DNA from: Inia geoffrensis
Lineage: Eukaryota; Chordata; Mammalia; Artiodactyla; Iniidae
Assembly: GCA_036417435.1 (NCBI GenBank)
Contig: CM070899.1
Span: forward strand, 169,909,494 to 169,973,493
Direction of reading: 5' to 3'
Length of the DNA: 64,000 nucleotides
The notes under the pieces are model-generated. The model did no database searches. It was not told where the DNA came from and saw only the letters and a list, made by a program, of their open reading frames with translations. Shown piece by piece: positions 1 through 12,159 of the stretch; the stretch's first letter is position 1, and every line of letters starts with the position of its first letter. Made by a program: the position numbers and the translations under genes.

Positions 1-34
1 GAAACCAAGATGAGGTAAAGGGACAGCCGGAAAG

Positions 35-70
35 TGTGTCTGTGTGTGTGTGTGGCGGGGGGGGGGGGGT
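35..70. repeat. TG microsatellite followed by a G run
   Basis: A short TG-rich tract runs directly into an uninterrupted run of about 13 G. It is simple sequence and likely to vary in length. The rest of 1-1610 holds no recognisable gene or repeat. Positions 900-1200 are AT-rich and may be badly decayed LINE sequence, but I cannot support a family. Confidence 0.8.
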
Positions 71-1614
71 AGTTATTAAAATGAGATGAATGGGATGACT
101 GGAGTTCCTTGGTGAATATGTCACTCTCAATCCCTTAGCCTCTCTTTGACATGGGTAGGGTTTGAGCTGGAGCAGAAAGATATAGAAGGACTCTTGTCCA
201 ATGTCACCAATAGCAAAGCTGTGACCCAGGACCCCTTACCAAGCAGAAGGTCTTTATCTCTGTGGAATGTGGGCTCTGCCTGCAAATAGGAAGGGCTTAG
301 GCCCTAGGAATAAGAGGCCAACCCCATAAAATGATGAAGCCATTGTCACAAGTGTCTCAAGCAGGCCTCCTGAATCCTGGCCTTCCTCTTGAGAAAGCAT
401 GAATTTCTACACAAGACCTGTGCTTTCAAATATATGTTTCTTTAAGAAACTATCCTTTCTCTGGAATGCTTTCCAAATGAAATCAATCTCTTTAGAAACT
501 GCTTTTAAAATATTCATATAAAAGGTCAACACACTTGCTCATTTAATTTTGTGTGCTTTATAAAAGGCTGAGAAGAGGAGGGGGAAAGGCCAGACCACGG
601 GGAAACACGCATTGCCACGTGCTCTTTGAAGAAGAACCAAAGAGAAGCAAATGATCATTTGGGGCAACCGCCAAGCAACTGATTGCTAATGGGCAGCCCC
701 ATCCTCAGGACCACATCACACCAGCTCTGACTGGCTACAGAGGAGAAAGCCCTTGCCTGTCAGATGTCTAAGCCCCCAGCATCCACCTGTGGCTAAGTCG
801 CTTTTCTCTAGAAAGCTCCAGTGCTTCAGGGTGGATGGGAAGGCTGTCATAGGGGAGCCTGCCCTTTTATTCTCAGACAAAAGGTAGGCTGGGATACCCA
901 TTCTTTACCTTCTTTTTAAAGTAATGTCTTTTTAAACTATAAAAAGCAACATATTTTATTGTACAAAAACTTTTTCAAATTGAGACCAAAAAAAGATCAT
1001 CTGTTAATTCTGTTGCACTGAGATAGCCACTGCTGACATTTTAATACATCTCTTCCTAGGATTGTTTCTATTGGTATACATAAATATTTAAACGAAGTTG
1101 GACTCATGCCATTATTAGACTTTCTGATGTGATTTTCCCTTTGCTATTTTATCATGATTATTTTCTGGACACTTGTACACTTCCATGGAGCATTTCAATG
1201 GAAGCTGGGGTAGGGGGAGTCAGGTGGTTCTGCCCAGCTGCCATGAACTGAAAAAACTCATCACTAGTTGTTAATCTTCCTCCAACCTTATAACCACAGG
1301 CCAACAGGGAAGGATGCCAAGATGGGCGTTTTTGCATCTGTGGGGCTGAATGATCTTAGGGTGGCCTTTCGGGTGGTCACCAGCCTCCAATGACAGGACA
1401 AACCCATGAGAGTTTCTCACCTGTGCTCTACCTAAAACCATCCCATGTGTTCTCTGCTGTCCCAAGGAATCTCAGGTGCTGTGGGAAAGTTTTGCAATCA
1501 AGATCTTGAAGGGTTAAGGAATTGAAGCCATGTTACCATAAGAATCCACATACAATACAGAATCACCTCTAAATGATTAAAGAAATCATTTCTAAATGGT
1601 TTCCACCTCCATAT

Positions 1615-1700
1615 GTTCGTTCATTCCAGCAAGAAGCATTTATTATACCATGCCTGGCACTGTACGGTGCAGAAAATTCTCCCTGAGTTATTCCGCAATA
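1615..1700 (-). mobile_element. L2-like 3' end fragment
   Basis: The sequence resembles the reverse complement of the mammalian L2 tail: a CATTTATT segment followed by a 'gcctggcactgt' segment. It is short and diverged, so family assignment is tentative. The unique sequence around it (900-1990) shows no other structure. Confidence 0.4.
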
Positions 1701-1991
1701 TACCACTAAGCTCTGTATCTACTTAACAAAAAGAGAGTGCATTAAAAATTACTATTTCATGGCAGCAGACATACCAAAGGCTCCCTGAGAGGATTCTTGC
1801 CTTCACAGCTGCTTTCAATTTAAATAACCCTATACAGACAAAACAAAATGTACTTTCTGAAATGTTAAAAATGAGGCAGGTCCCAAAGTGGTAACACTGA
1901 CCAACAGCTTGCCTTTTTAACACTTTGCTCCTGTTCTTGAGATTCAAAACAGAGAAAGGAAAAAAAAAAGGAGAGAATTAAAATCTAGAAT

Positions 1992-2209
1992 AGAGGCCAG
2001 CAAACTGTGGCTTGTGGACCCAATCCGGCCCACCAACTGTTTTTGCTAATAAAGTTTTATTGGAACACTGACACGTTCCTTTGTTTACATATGGCCTGTG
2101 GCTCCTTTCCCCCTACAATGGCAGAGTAGTTGCGACATAGGCTGTGTGGTCCAAAAAGTCTAAAATGTTTAGTACCTGGCCCCTCGTAGGAGAAAATTCT
2201 GGAACCCTC
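1992..2209 (+). mobile_element. hAT-Charlie (MER1-type) DNA transposon remnant
   Basis: It opens with a 'ggccagcaaactgtgg' end and contains the characteristic internal 'aataaagttttattgg' and 'gttgcgacatagg' segments. It closes with a 'ctggcccct' segment, matching the nonautonomous hAT family whose ends read roughly GGCAAAC...CCCTG. About 215 bp, with no coding capacity. The exact family name is from memory. Confidence 0.7.
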
Positions 2210-3334
2210 ATCTTGAGAGAAGCTCAAGGCAAACGGAGATGCAAAGGCAACATGACAACTGGATGAATTTGGAGGGAAAACAGCCAATAAAGAATGGAAG
2301 AGGGCAAAGGATGGAAAAAGCATCGGGTCCCAGAGTTTGCCAAGACCCTCACTGCCCACCCTTCACCTTTTTCACACCACTTTCGAACACTGATGTGCAA
2401 TCACTGCTTCGGGCTGCCAGGTCGCAGCTCAAGTTCTCAGTGATTCTTGTCAAGGAGTCTTTGACTCTCAACAGACTGCTGCCAATTTCAAACCTCCAGA
2501 TGGAAGTTCACAAAAGAGCTCTTTCCAAAATGGTTATCCCACTGTTTCTAAAGTGCTTCCCCAGCGACACTGGAAAGATATGCTTTCTGGAACCTACCCA
2601 TGTGCACTGGCCAGGAGCAGCCACTCTCAGGGTGAGAGGCACTCTGAAGTGGGTCACTGGTCACACAATTTGTCAGTTCTGAAGAGCTTACACTGCATGG
2701 TGCCTGCTGACCTAGTCAAGGCCAGAGGCCAAGACGCCTTCATTCTCCGTGTGATGCAGGAACTCCTGGAGGGTTGATGGTGAGCCCAGAGGCCTCAACC
2801 CAAGTTCTTGCCAGTTCTCTCTCACCCTGTCTCTTCGTTCCACCATTGTTTTAAACCTCTTAGAGACAGGAATGAGGAGGCGAGCAGCAGAGTCAAGTCA
2901 AAGCAGAATGGTTTCCTAAACGATTCGACAGCAACAGTTTGGATGACACCCAGCACTACCGAGAAAACTCCCAAGCCACAGAAGTGACAACAGCGTGGTT
3001 CTTCTGCGGACTCTCTGGAGAAACAACCTGAGGTTCCTATGACTGTATTTGACTTGGCATCTGGTCCTTCCTGTGCTCCACCCAAAGTCAAAAGAGTTGT
3101 CTCCCTGTGCCAGGAACCCAGCAGAAGCGAGAGCAGATGCCCCAGACAGGCTGTGGCTGAAGGCGCGGGGCGTGGAGAATGGGCAAGTAGAGGTGGGAGC
3201 AGGCAGGCAGGGGGTCAGGGGACAGAGCTGGGGCAGCAGCACCCTTCCCACTGGGCAGTACTGGCTCAAGGGCTCCTCCAACCCTCCCTTCCTGCTCCCT
3301 TCCCCCGACTCTCCCCAGACAAGCCACGGCTGTC
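2210..3334. other. unique sequence, no gene recognised
   Basis: Several open frames of 75-230 codons cross this stretch on both strands, but they overlap each other and lack homology I recognise. The longest (3049-3741) runs into a SINE. There is no supporting promoter or splice pattern. Confidence 0.5.
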
Positions 3335-3805
3335 TAGCCTCCTGGGTAGGAGCCTGGGCTTCAGAACCAGGGAAAACTGGGATTGCATCCTGGCTGCTCC
3401 TTCACGTACAGCAGGGCCTCCCCACCTGCATCAATGAAGCTGCCTTAGTTCACTCTCTTTTTTTTTTTTTTTTTTTTTTTTTTTGCGGTACGCGGGCCTC
3501 TCACTGCTGTGGCCTCTCCCGTCGCGGAGCCCAGGCTCCGGACGCGCAGGCTCAGCGGCCATGGCTCACGGGCCCAGCCCCTCTGCGGCATGTGGGATCT
3601 TCCCGGACCGGGGCACAAACCCGCGTCCCCTGCATCGGCAGGCGGACTCTCAACCACTGCGTCACCAGGGAAGCCCTCACTCTCCTCATTTACACAACAG
3701 GGGTAATAACGCCTCCACCATCTACTTGCTTTGAAGATTAAAATCAGATAACAGATGTAAAAGCATCTGACGTAGCACCTGACATACAGTAAACATACAG
3801 TAAAT
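3335..3805 (+). mobile_element. MIR SINE, split by a CHR SINE
   Basis: MIR-like sequence lies on both sides of the SINE at 3458-3676. The left part carries the 'gcctgggcttcagaacc' and 'gggattgcatcctggctg' segments. The right part carries 'ctcatttacacaacaggggtaa' and 'gtagcacctgacatacagtaa'. The order and orientation agree with one old MIR interrupted by a younger insertion. Confidence 0.65.
3458..3676 (-). mobile_element. CHR-2-type tRNA-derived SINE
   Basis: Full-length cetacean CHR SINE in reverse orientation: a poly(T) run of about 27, then the tRNA-unrelated body, then the tRNA-Glu-like head ending 'caccagggaagccc'. An 8-bp TSD, TCACTCTC, flanks it at 3450-3457 and 3677-3684. Open frames across it on both strands are repeat artefacts. 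Confidence 0.95.
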
Positions 3806-3834
3806 GAATCTTTATGACTGTTCCTCACCTGAAC

Positions 3835-4215
3835 TTGAGCTTTCCTGATTGAACCACTCCTTCATAACCACACTGGGCTCCCTCAAATATCTATGACTTT
3901 GCACGTGTGGTTCCTTCTGCTTAGAAAATCTCCACCAACTACCCCCCACATCCTTATCCAACTGACAAAATTCTACTTATTCTCCAAGCCTGGGTTCAAG
4001 GGTCACCTCCCCTGTGAAGCCTTCCCTGATTCCTCCAGAAAGAGCCATGTAATCTTTCCCCAATTCTATTATCAAGTTTATCACACTGTGAGTCTGACTC
4101 TCTCCTGGACAGTCAAAGCCCCTCAAATGCAAGGGTTCCATCTTTTCATCTTTGTATCCAGTACCTGGCATGGAATAAAAGCACTTAAGGAAGGAAGGGA
4201 TGCAGGTTGAAATAA
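3835..4215 (+). mobile_element. L2 LINE 3' region
   Basis: The segment has the ordered landmarks of the mammalian L2 tail: 'ccaagcctgggttcaa', 'gaagccttccctgattcc', a 'catctttgtatccagtacctggca' stretch and a closing 'aataaaagcactt'. It is noncoding and old. Confidence 0.7.
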
Positions 4216-4247
4216 AAACAAGTTCAGTGACTTAAAAATGAGCAACA

Positions 4248-4459
4248 GGGCTTCCCTGCTGGCACAGTGGTTGAGAGTCCTCCTGCCGATGCAGGGGACA
4301 CGGGTTCGTGCCCCGGTCCGGGAGGATCCCACATGCCGCGGAGCGGCTGGGCCCGTGAGCCATGGCCGCTGAGCCTGCGCGTCCGGAGCCTGTGCTCCGC
4401 GACGGGAGAGGCCACAGCAGTGAGAGGCCCGCGTACCACAAAAAAAAAAAAAAAAAAAA
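4248..4459 (+). mobile_element. CHR-2-type tRNA-derived SINE
   Basis: Forward copy starting 'ggcttccctgctggcacag', with a tRNA-like B box ('gggttcgtgcc', near 4302) and an A tail. A perfect 14-bp TSD, AAAAATGAGCAACA, lies at 4234-4247 and 4455-4468. Confidence 0.96.
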
Positions 4460-4469
4460 TGAGCAACAA

Positions 4470-5955
4470 ACAGAGAAGCAGGAGCCACCTTTGGAAAGTA
4501 GGTGCTGGGTTCACTGTGATCCTTGTGAAGTCCTATCCCAAGTCTGTCCAGACTCCCTGTTCTGGTAAGATCAGGAACTGGCTTTAATGATCCCTGAAGT
4601 TAATGCATTTTCTTTTCTGATTCTCTCCCAGGCCCAGCTGACTAGGTTATTTTGTGTATCCTACACCAAATCCATAAGAGCTGCAGGACATAATGGAGGT
4701 GAGAAAAGACTGAATTTTCACGGGGAGATGCTGGGTTACAGGAAGCCCAGGTAAATTCAGGACACAGATCACGTTTCAGAAAGACTCCAGAGATGGCGGA
4801 AGAAGAGAACAGGGTCTTCAAAGGCCAGGGCTTAACTCTTGAATCGACCATGATTAAAATCAGGAGAGACTGCGCCGCCTTGGGTCCATTCTGCGCCATC
4901 AAAGAAAGGGAAGTTTACCGATTAAGCTCAGTTACAGAGAGATAAAGGTAAATCTTCAGACAAATGCACTAGAAAGCACTGCCAAGGTGAGGTCTACATA
5001 ATGCTCATCTCATGATGTTCGCATGGGGACAAAAGGGGTTTTTTTGGTCAAATAAAGTTCAAAAATTCTGCATATTATGTCTCCCTCTTTGATATGATAC
5101 ACATTAACCTATCAGCCATACACGTTGGTCCTGCATTAAACCAACCTCCATAAATGTTTTACACCCATTCTCATTTGACTATGGCAGAGCCCTCCAACAG
5201 GCAACAAGAACTGATTTCACGTGTTGGGGGGATGTCCATCTTCTTAGGCCTGGAGGCAGCCAGTCCACCCAGCTATGAGCAGCCTGCTACACTGTCCTCA
5301 GGGCTTTTTTATCAATGTCCATTACAAAAATCCTTTACTGTTATGGTTGGAAAAGGCATCATGAGTCTGGGAGTTCAGTAACTTTTAAAATAAATCTTGA
5401 AGATAATTAATGATATTTTAATTACCACTCATACATAAATGAATAAATGTCCTCATTGCATCCCACTACACACACACTCTCTCTCTCTATATATATATAT
5501 CTATATAGAGATATAGACATATATCTCTATAAAGAGAGAAAGAATATTAATCACTCAATTGTACGCATGTGGACCTTGCTGATGGGAACTGAACTTGTTC
5601 CATTCTGTGACACTTTGATCTAGGTTCTAAGCTTCTCGCGGGGGGGAAACCTCTATCTCCCCAGGGAGTTTTGCAAACATCATTTTCCACTGTCCATGAT
5701 GGGAGGATGACTGGGAAGCACTAGGTCATGGAAGACTGATTCCAACCCCCAAGGCTTTTCTAGACCTACCAAAGGAGGTAAAACTGAAACCACAGATCCT
5801 TGCGTGAGAAGGATGCTAGCGGCTCTTATTCAGTTCTGAGCACTTTCCATGGTGCGAGGGAGAAAAGACTCCCCGGTAAGGTGGAAAGGAGGGTGTGATT
5901 TTTTTAGTTCCCAGCAATTCATTCCAGACAATGGGCATCACAGTAGAAGGATGGG
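4470..5955. other. unique sequence, no gene recognised
   Basis: No repeat family or convincing coding sequence seen apart from the dinucleotide tract at 5469. Short open frames here (for example 5154-5381) have no recognisable protein character. Confidence 0.5.
5469..5543. repeat. mixed CA/CT/TA dinucleotide tract with self-complementary arms
   Basis: CA, then CT, then TA dinucleotides are followed by a complementary stretch ending in GAGAGAAAG. The CTCTCT...TATATA and TATATA...GAGAG halves can pair, so this stretch could extrude as an imperfect hairpin. Confidence 0.75.
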
Positions 5956-6070
5956 CACCTCCATCTAGTCCCAATCCTGCCACTGATGAGTTGGTGACTT
6001 TGGCAAGTCATGGTCCTCCCTGAACCTCAGTTATAGCCTCAAAGACATCTTCCGATACCTCTGAATGTTT
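5955..6070 (+). mobile_element. MIR SINE fragment
   Basis: Matches the MIR core: 'tcctgccactgatgagttgg' followed by 'gcaagtcatggtcctccctgaacctcag'. Both flanks decay quickly. The following 6070-7670 is unique sequence with no gene seen. Confidence 0.55.
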
Positions 6071-7669
6071 GGTCCAAGCCTCCTTGGGCGTTTTAGTCCC
6101 TAGTTGTCCAGTTCTGGCCAGGGCTGGAATTCTCTCCCATGGAAACAGTAGGAGGAAAACAGACCCACAGTAGACTTGCCAATGCAGGAGTTCCCTTGGG
6201 AGGCATGGGTGCTATTCATGGTCACTGGGATCTCAGGATTTTATTTAAAGATCTGACCACTGGCCTTCTGATGTGCGTGCTCAGTTTTCATGGCATCTCG
6301 GGCTATGGGAGAGGAAGAATGAAAGGGCCTGATGGTGTGGGCAACTGCAAACCCAACAGTTGACAGATGTGCGACTACTGGCGATGGGGGCCAAGCTCAT
6401 TCCTGCCCCAGCCCTGGGTGTGCAGACCACAGAGCCACCGACTAGCTCCTTAAGCTCCAGGCCTCGGGTCACTGCTACTGCCCAAGGGAACAGCAGGCCA
6501 AGATGAAGCTTCCCCCTCGCCCTGTGGACCTCTGAACTCAGTCCAAGGTGACCTAAAGGCAGCCCCTCTGATCTCAAGGCATCCGGGTAAGGCTGCTGAG
6601 AGTAGGAAGGCTGAATCATGGATCACGGGGATCCCACCAGGGAGGGGAAGCCTAGAGCAGAAATTGGCCCAGAGGCAAGCCAGCCTGCTCTGCCCCTGCT
6701 CTCTCTCCAAAGGCATCACTGGCCTGACCCATCTGGGTCTGAGGCTCATTTCCCTGGGGCCTTTCACACTCACAGGTTTCAAACATTCAGTATCGTCTCC
6801 AGCCCTTCTGAAAAGGGCAGCTAAGGACCAGGCTCTACTTGTCCTCCTGATGTGTGGTGTATTTTCCTGGCATCATCAGTACTGGCTGAAAAACCCAAAG
6901 GGTTCCTGCAACCAGCCCAGCCCAACTGGGAAATGCGACAAAGATTTATAAGCTGTGAGCATGCTCCTATTTACTTCCCAGAGACTGATGACTGGTCCAC
7001 GGCCACATCCAGGGTCTGACTCAGTCCAAAGTCTGTTTGCTTGGGAGAGTTTTTCAAACCCAGATACAGGATTTTCTGCTACTGAATCAAGACAGATAGC
7101 CCCGGAGCCACCTCTCCTTAGAGGAGAAAGAGCTGGGGGTGGGATTCAGTGAGAGCTAGCTTCAAACTTAGCTCAGGCTACGCAGCTATTTTTCCTTCTT
7201 TCAGAAAGTGGAGATACAGATAATGGTGAGACTGTGCATGGCGGTATTTGGGAAGCTGTCCATCCACTAAATGTTGACCATTATAATTACATACAGGCTC
7301 GGTCCATAACCTCATGTCCCAGAATCAGTTCTCAGCTAATGTTTTAATAGGTAAAAATATTATTGGAAAATCCTTAAACCACAGATGACAATCAGATACT
7401 CAAGCACAGTGATGTGTTTCTGCCAAATTTTAAGGGCTGTCCTTCCTGCCTTGGTATCTGGCACAAGTCCCTGCAAACTTGAAAGCTTCAATAACATGGT
7501 CAGGGCAAATTTTACATGTGAAAGGCATTAGATTACAGAATCCTACCCACTGCATGGTTATGGCCAGATTCTATGACAAATGCAAAAAGGAATATTAGCT
7601 CTGAGAAGAAAATTTAAATATGCCTTAATTATTGTCCCATTATACAAACAACCAGTTATTCCTACCCAC

Positions 7670-8005
7670 CTCTTTAACAATTTGCTGTTCCACCTTCCTG
7701 AAATGCTGTTCCATGACTCTGCACATCAGGCTTATTGTCGTCCTTCTGGTTCCTGTGTCACCACCTCAGATGTCTTTCCTTACGACCTTGTAAGTAGCCT
7801 CCCCTAATGACTACCTCAGCAACCTGCTCATGCCCCTAATAGCATGATCAGTTGACTAAATAATGATTAATTATCTCTTTCTTCCATTACACTATAAAAC
7901 AGGGACTCTGTCTCTCATTTTTACTGCTATTACCCTAGTGCAGTTATTACCCTAATATGGTGCCTGGCATACAGTAAGTGCTCAAAAGAGTTTTGACTGA
8001 AATAA
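7670..8005 (+). mobile_element. L2 LINE 3' region
   Basis: Landmarks of the L2 tail in order: 'ttcctgaaatgctgttcc', 'aaacagggactctgtctc' and 'tggtgcctggcatacagtaagtgctca'. Old and noncoding. Confidence 0.6.
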
Positions 8006-8370
8006 CGAATTATAAAGCTATTACATGCTAATTATTTTAAAAATTGGAAACTACTTCAAAACAGAAAAAACAAAGTCACCACTCAAAAACGACTTCTTTT
8101 ACTGGCATCATTTTTTTTTTAACCTAGTTATAAACTACACTGTATTTTCAATTTTGAATTTGGCTTTCTCAAGCTTTCATTTCATAAAAACCTTACCACC
8201 TGAGAGTTTCACTATTCTGATGGCTGAATCTATTTCATTATAAGACTACTCTTTAATTTATTTAGATATATTCCTTTGGTTGGGCACACAGGCTGTTTCT
8301 AAACATTGTACTATTTTAAATAATGTTCAAGAAAATAACACGCCACATTTTTCTTTATCAGGATTATTTC

Positions 8371-8412
8371 TTTAGGGCTGACACTTTTTTTTTTTTTTTA
8401 GGGCTGACACTT
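8371..8412 (-). repeat. poly(T) run flanked by a 16-bp direct repeat
   Basis: TTTAGGGCTGACACTT occurs at 8371-8386 and again at 8397-8412, separated only by T residues (a 15-T run in all). It resembles a retroinsertion reduced to its poly(A) tail, or a short duplication with T expansion. The surrounding 8005-8650 is AT-rich and may be badly decayed reverse-strand LINE sequence. Confidence 0.7.
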
Positions 8413-8653
8413 GAAAGTGAAATTCTTAGGTTTTTAGACTGGAAGTAATGAACATTTCTAAGAATTTTGCTCTGTGTTGCCAGATTGTTTTCTAAGAGTA
8501 TTATACTGATTTAAGGTTTAATTTTTCATTTTTCTTTCTTTGATTTACCTAGAATCTATTTGGGTATATGGTATGATGTGAGTACATAAATACATTTTTT
8601 TCCAAAAAGCAAATCAATTATTCTCCCACATTTTATTAAATACTCCTCCCTTA

Positions 8654-8789
8654 AGCTGGCGGTGTGTGTGTGGGGGGGTGTGATGAATTGGGAGACTGGG
8701 ATTGACATATATACACTAATATATATAAAATAGATAGCTAATAAGAACCTGCCGTATAAAAAATAAAATAAAATCCAAAATCAATAAAT
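8654..8789 (+). mobile_element. 5'-truncated L1, 3' end only
   Basis: Carries the cetartiodactyl L1 3'UTR end: 'gatgaattgggagactggg', 'ttgacatatatacactaat' and 'aagaacctgccgtataaaa', then an A-rich tail. The flanks repeat about 15 bp ('aaatactcctccctt' near 8639 and 'aaatgctcctccctt' at 8790), a TSD with one mismatch. Confidence 0.88.
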
Positions 8790-9289
8790 AAATGCTCCTC
8801 CCTTTCCACAGGTTATATTACCTCCTTCCTCAGGATTCTAACTTATACTAAGGTCTGATTGGACCTACTTCAACCTGTTTAGCTGTGGGTTAGTACATCA
8901 GTGTCATGGGGCTTTTATAGTATATCATGTGATAGGATAGTCCTCTTCTTTTTCAAAAAGTCCTTGGCCAAACTTTTAAAATCCAGATGGATTCTATAAG
9001 GATCTTAAAATACGGTATGAACCCATAGAGCCCTATACATGTTTTGAGCATATCAAAAACTACAGACTAATATTTATTACCTAACTTTAAAAACTGCTTC
9101 AAAGTATACGCTTTTCTGATCTGTCTCCCTGCCCATTATTTTTTCTTAAATACACCCTCGATTCATCTGTCTTATTCCTACTCAGGGAATAAAGCCATGA
9201 AAGTTTTGTTCTGGATTTAACCTATAAAAGTTGTATGTTCCCTCTTCTCATTACCCATCTAGAAAAACACGCACAGATGTTCCTAATGG

Positions 9290-9770
9290 GAATAAAGAAG
9301 GACGGTCACAGCAGAATTATTAATAAGACTGAAAAAGTAGCAACAACTTTCATGCCCGTCAGTAAGGGGGGGGCTAAATAAACTACAGCCTGTCCACCCA
9401 ATGAAATACTATGCGAAATTAAAGGGATGAAAACGGAAAAAATCTCCGACATGTATATTTATCAAGCGGTAACCTTCCGCCAGTTGTAGACCCATTCGTA
9501 TAGCATTACGCCACTTATGAAAAAAAAAAAAAGCCCACCAAACTATTTTTTAGGGTCCACATGTATGCATGTAAAACCCTGGTCTGAGGTCTGGAAGGAT
9601 CTTGACTGTTAACAAGGTTGCCTCCGGGGAGGGGCCTGGGGCTCAGAGTTGTAAAGGAAGCTGTGCTTTTATCTGTAGCGCATACATTTTTATACAAATA
9701 CCATATGCATGCGTGTTTCACTTGTGCAATTAGAAATGAGTACGTGTTTTTAAAGTCATACTCTTGGAAG
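9290..9770 (+). mobile_element. ancient L1M 3' region
   Basis: The 'acagcagaattattaata' and 'ctacagcctgtccacccaatgaaatactatgc' segments match the end of ORF2 and the 3'UTR of old mammalian L1. The 'ctccggggaggggcctggg' segment fits the older L1M tail. Boundaries are approximate. The intervals 8804-9290 and 9770-10170 look unique. Confidence 0.55.
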
Positions 9771-10174
9771 GGATGATCAGCTTTTAGGTGCATTTCTCTT
9801 GCACATGCCTTGGTGCCATGAGATTCCTTCCGTAGGTGCTCAGCACGACTTAGCCCCAGGGAGCACCCAGGGCCTCAGCCCCCAGGGATCCTCACCCAGC
9901 AGGAATCACAAAAGACTCTGCAGTTGCCATTTTAGGTAAAAAAAGCCACTCCCGGGCAAGGGTGGGGGGAGCTTGATGAGGATTAGACTAGCAGCCGAGT
10001 CACGGGTGACACTTCCCAACCACAGTCATAAAGAAGCAGATGCTAAGCATGTAACCGGCTGGGGACATCACACACGACCCATCGGATCCGGTTCACGGCT
10101 GTGGAAGGGGGCTGTTATTTACTTGATGCACCAAGATCCCCACACTTGGGACTTTATCACCCCTAGATTCTGCC

Positions 10175-10445
10175 GTTGGAGAAAGAATAATAACTACCAT
10201 TTATCAAGGCATCCACGTGCCAGGCACCGTACTACCCGTTTTGGACACATTCTCGTATTAAATTCTGACATTTGACCCACAAAGTAGGTTGAACTGTTTG
10301 TCCCATTTTAGAGATTAGAAACACGAAGCTCAGACAGCGGAAGCAACTTGCCTAAAGCCCCATGGTACGTGATGGAACTTGAACTTGGAATCAGACCATC
10401 TCTCTTCAAAGGCTGTGTGCCCTTTGCTCTTAAGCTCTGTGACAG
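10175..10445 (+). mobile_element. MIR SINE (MIRb-like)
   Basis: Near-complete MIR: 'aataactaccatttatcaag', 'cacgtgccaggcaccgtact', 'ttagagattagaaac', 'aagcaacttgcctaaagccc' and 'gaacttgaacttggaatcagacc' appear in family order. Confidence 0.8.
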
Positions 10446-10806
10446 AGGTCTTCAAATAAGATTTCATCTGCAAACCAATAGCTCAAGTGGAGGTTTCCAG
10501 GGGCCTGGCTCTCCTCCCTGGCCCTCGGCAGTGCACACAAGGCCATTCCCCTCCCACCACCTTCCACTTACTCCCCACTCCTCCGGCCACCCCACCCCCT
10601 GCCCCCCAAAAAACCAGGCGCAAACTAAACATGACAATATTTGACACAGTGGTTTCAGTTACCAAAAGAGAAAACTGGAAACAAGCGTTCCAGCCGCCCG
10701 CCTCCTCATCTGCGTCCGTAACCCCACTTGCGAGCAGTCTGATTACTCAATCTAAAATGAATTAAGGAGGCAACTTTAGTGAAGAAGGACATGAGCTCAG
10801 CTTTTA

Positions 10807-11070
10807 TTTATTTATTTATTTGGCTGTGTTGGGTCTTCGTTTCTGCGCGACAGCTTTCTCTATTCGCGGCGAGCGGGGGCCACTCTTCATCGCGGTGCGC
10901 AGGCCTCTCACTATCGCGGTCTCTCTTGTTGCGGAGCACAGGCTCAGTAGTTGTGGCTCACGGGCCTAGTTGCTCCGTGGATTGTGGGAGCCTCCCAGAC
11001 CAGGGCTCTCACCCGTGTCCCCTGCATTGGCAGGCGGATTCTCAACCACTGTGCCACCAGGGAAGACCCA
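10807..11070 (-). mobile_element. CHR-type tRNA-derived SINE (long body)
   Basis: Reverse copy with a TTTA-repeat tail and a body beginning 'ggctgtgttgggtcttcg', ending in the tRNA-like head 'caccagggaagaccc'. A perfect 13-bp TSD, AGCTCAGCTTTTA, lies at 10794-10806 and 11071-11083. Confidence 0.95.
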
Positions 11071-11357
11071 AGCTCAGCTTTTAAAAACTCACAGTTAATG
11101 AACATAAAATTCCACTCTAGTCCCTGAGAAGGTGACCTTTTGACTCATAAACTTTGTACATCCTGTGGCCAGAGCTGGAATCCTGTCTCCAAGGCCTGGG
11201 CATGTGCATCTGCTGTGAGGTCCGCCCAGAGGCCCAGGGTGGGTGGCCAGCTCCCCACTCACCCCCTCCCTGAGCTGGAAGCCAGGAAGCCCCTCCCACT
11301 GATAGACTTGACTGACGGGGAAAAGCCAGGCCTTATGCTTTTTTCTCTCTTTTTTTT

Positions 11358-11665
11358 ATCTATCTATCTATCCATCCATCTATCTATCTATTTATTTTAT
11401 TTTTGGCTGCGTTGGGTCTTCGTTGCTGCGCGCGGGTTTTCCCTAGTTGGCGGCGAGCAGGGGCTACTCTGTTGTGGTGCGCGGGCTTCTCACTGTTGTG
11501 GCTTCTCTTGTTGTGGAGCATGGGCTCCAGGCACGCGGGCTCAGTAGTTGTGGTGCGCTGGCTTAGTTGCTCCATGGCACGTGGGATCTTCCTGAACCAG
11601 GGCTCGACCCCGTGTCTTCTGCATTGGCAGGCGGATTCTTAACCACTGCGCCACCAGGGAAGTCC
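11358..11665 (-). mobile_element. CHR-type SINE with ATCT-repeat tail
   Basis: Reverse copy whose A-rich tail has become an ATCT/ATCC tetranucleotide microsatellite (11358-11399), then the body 'ttggctgcgttgggtcttcg' and the head 'caccagggaagtcc'. A pyrimidine TSD of CTC plus T run flanks it at about 11347 and 11666. Confidence 0.93.
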
Positions 11666-12159
11666 CTCTTTTTTTCAAATCATTTTTTTTATTGTGGTAA
11701 CATACACAGAACACCATTAATGCACCATTAATGCATCCATGTTTACATGCACGGTTCCGTGGCATCAAGTGCATTCCCACGGCTGTGCAGTCCCCCCTGC
11801 CATCTGTCTCCAGGCCTCAACTCTGGGCTCCCTCAGCGTTTCCACCCTACCCTACCTTCCCCTGTCATCTGCTCCGCTTCGGCCCTTACAAACTGTCCTC
11901 CACTTCTCCAGATGGTCCTTTGCTTTCTGCAGCGGTGCCATTCTGGGAAATAAAGCCCGCACCGCAAGCAGCCCACACGGCACAGGCTCCCGAGCAGCCC
12001 CTCTCTGATGGCCTCCGGGGCCTCCTTCCAGACCCAGGCTGGACCTCACTGCCCAGAAGGCTCAGGATCTGCCCCCTGAGCAGATCCCCGAGCCTCCCCC
12101 TTGGACAGCCCTGCATCCACCCGTTCCTCCCTCCAGGCTTCTCCATGTCAGGAGATGCT

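Noticed and set aside
3445..4514. Many 65-127 codon frames rich in GLSLLWPL or [11 protein letters not shown] strings, recurring at 32.9, 38.1, 41.1 and 53.5 kb
   Set aside because: They are translations of CHR SINEs. They recur wherever the SINE occurs and are bounded by its TSDs.
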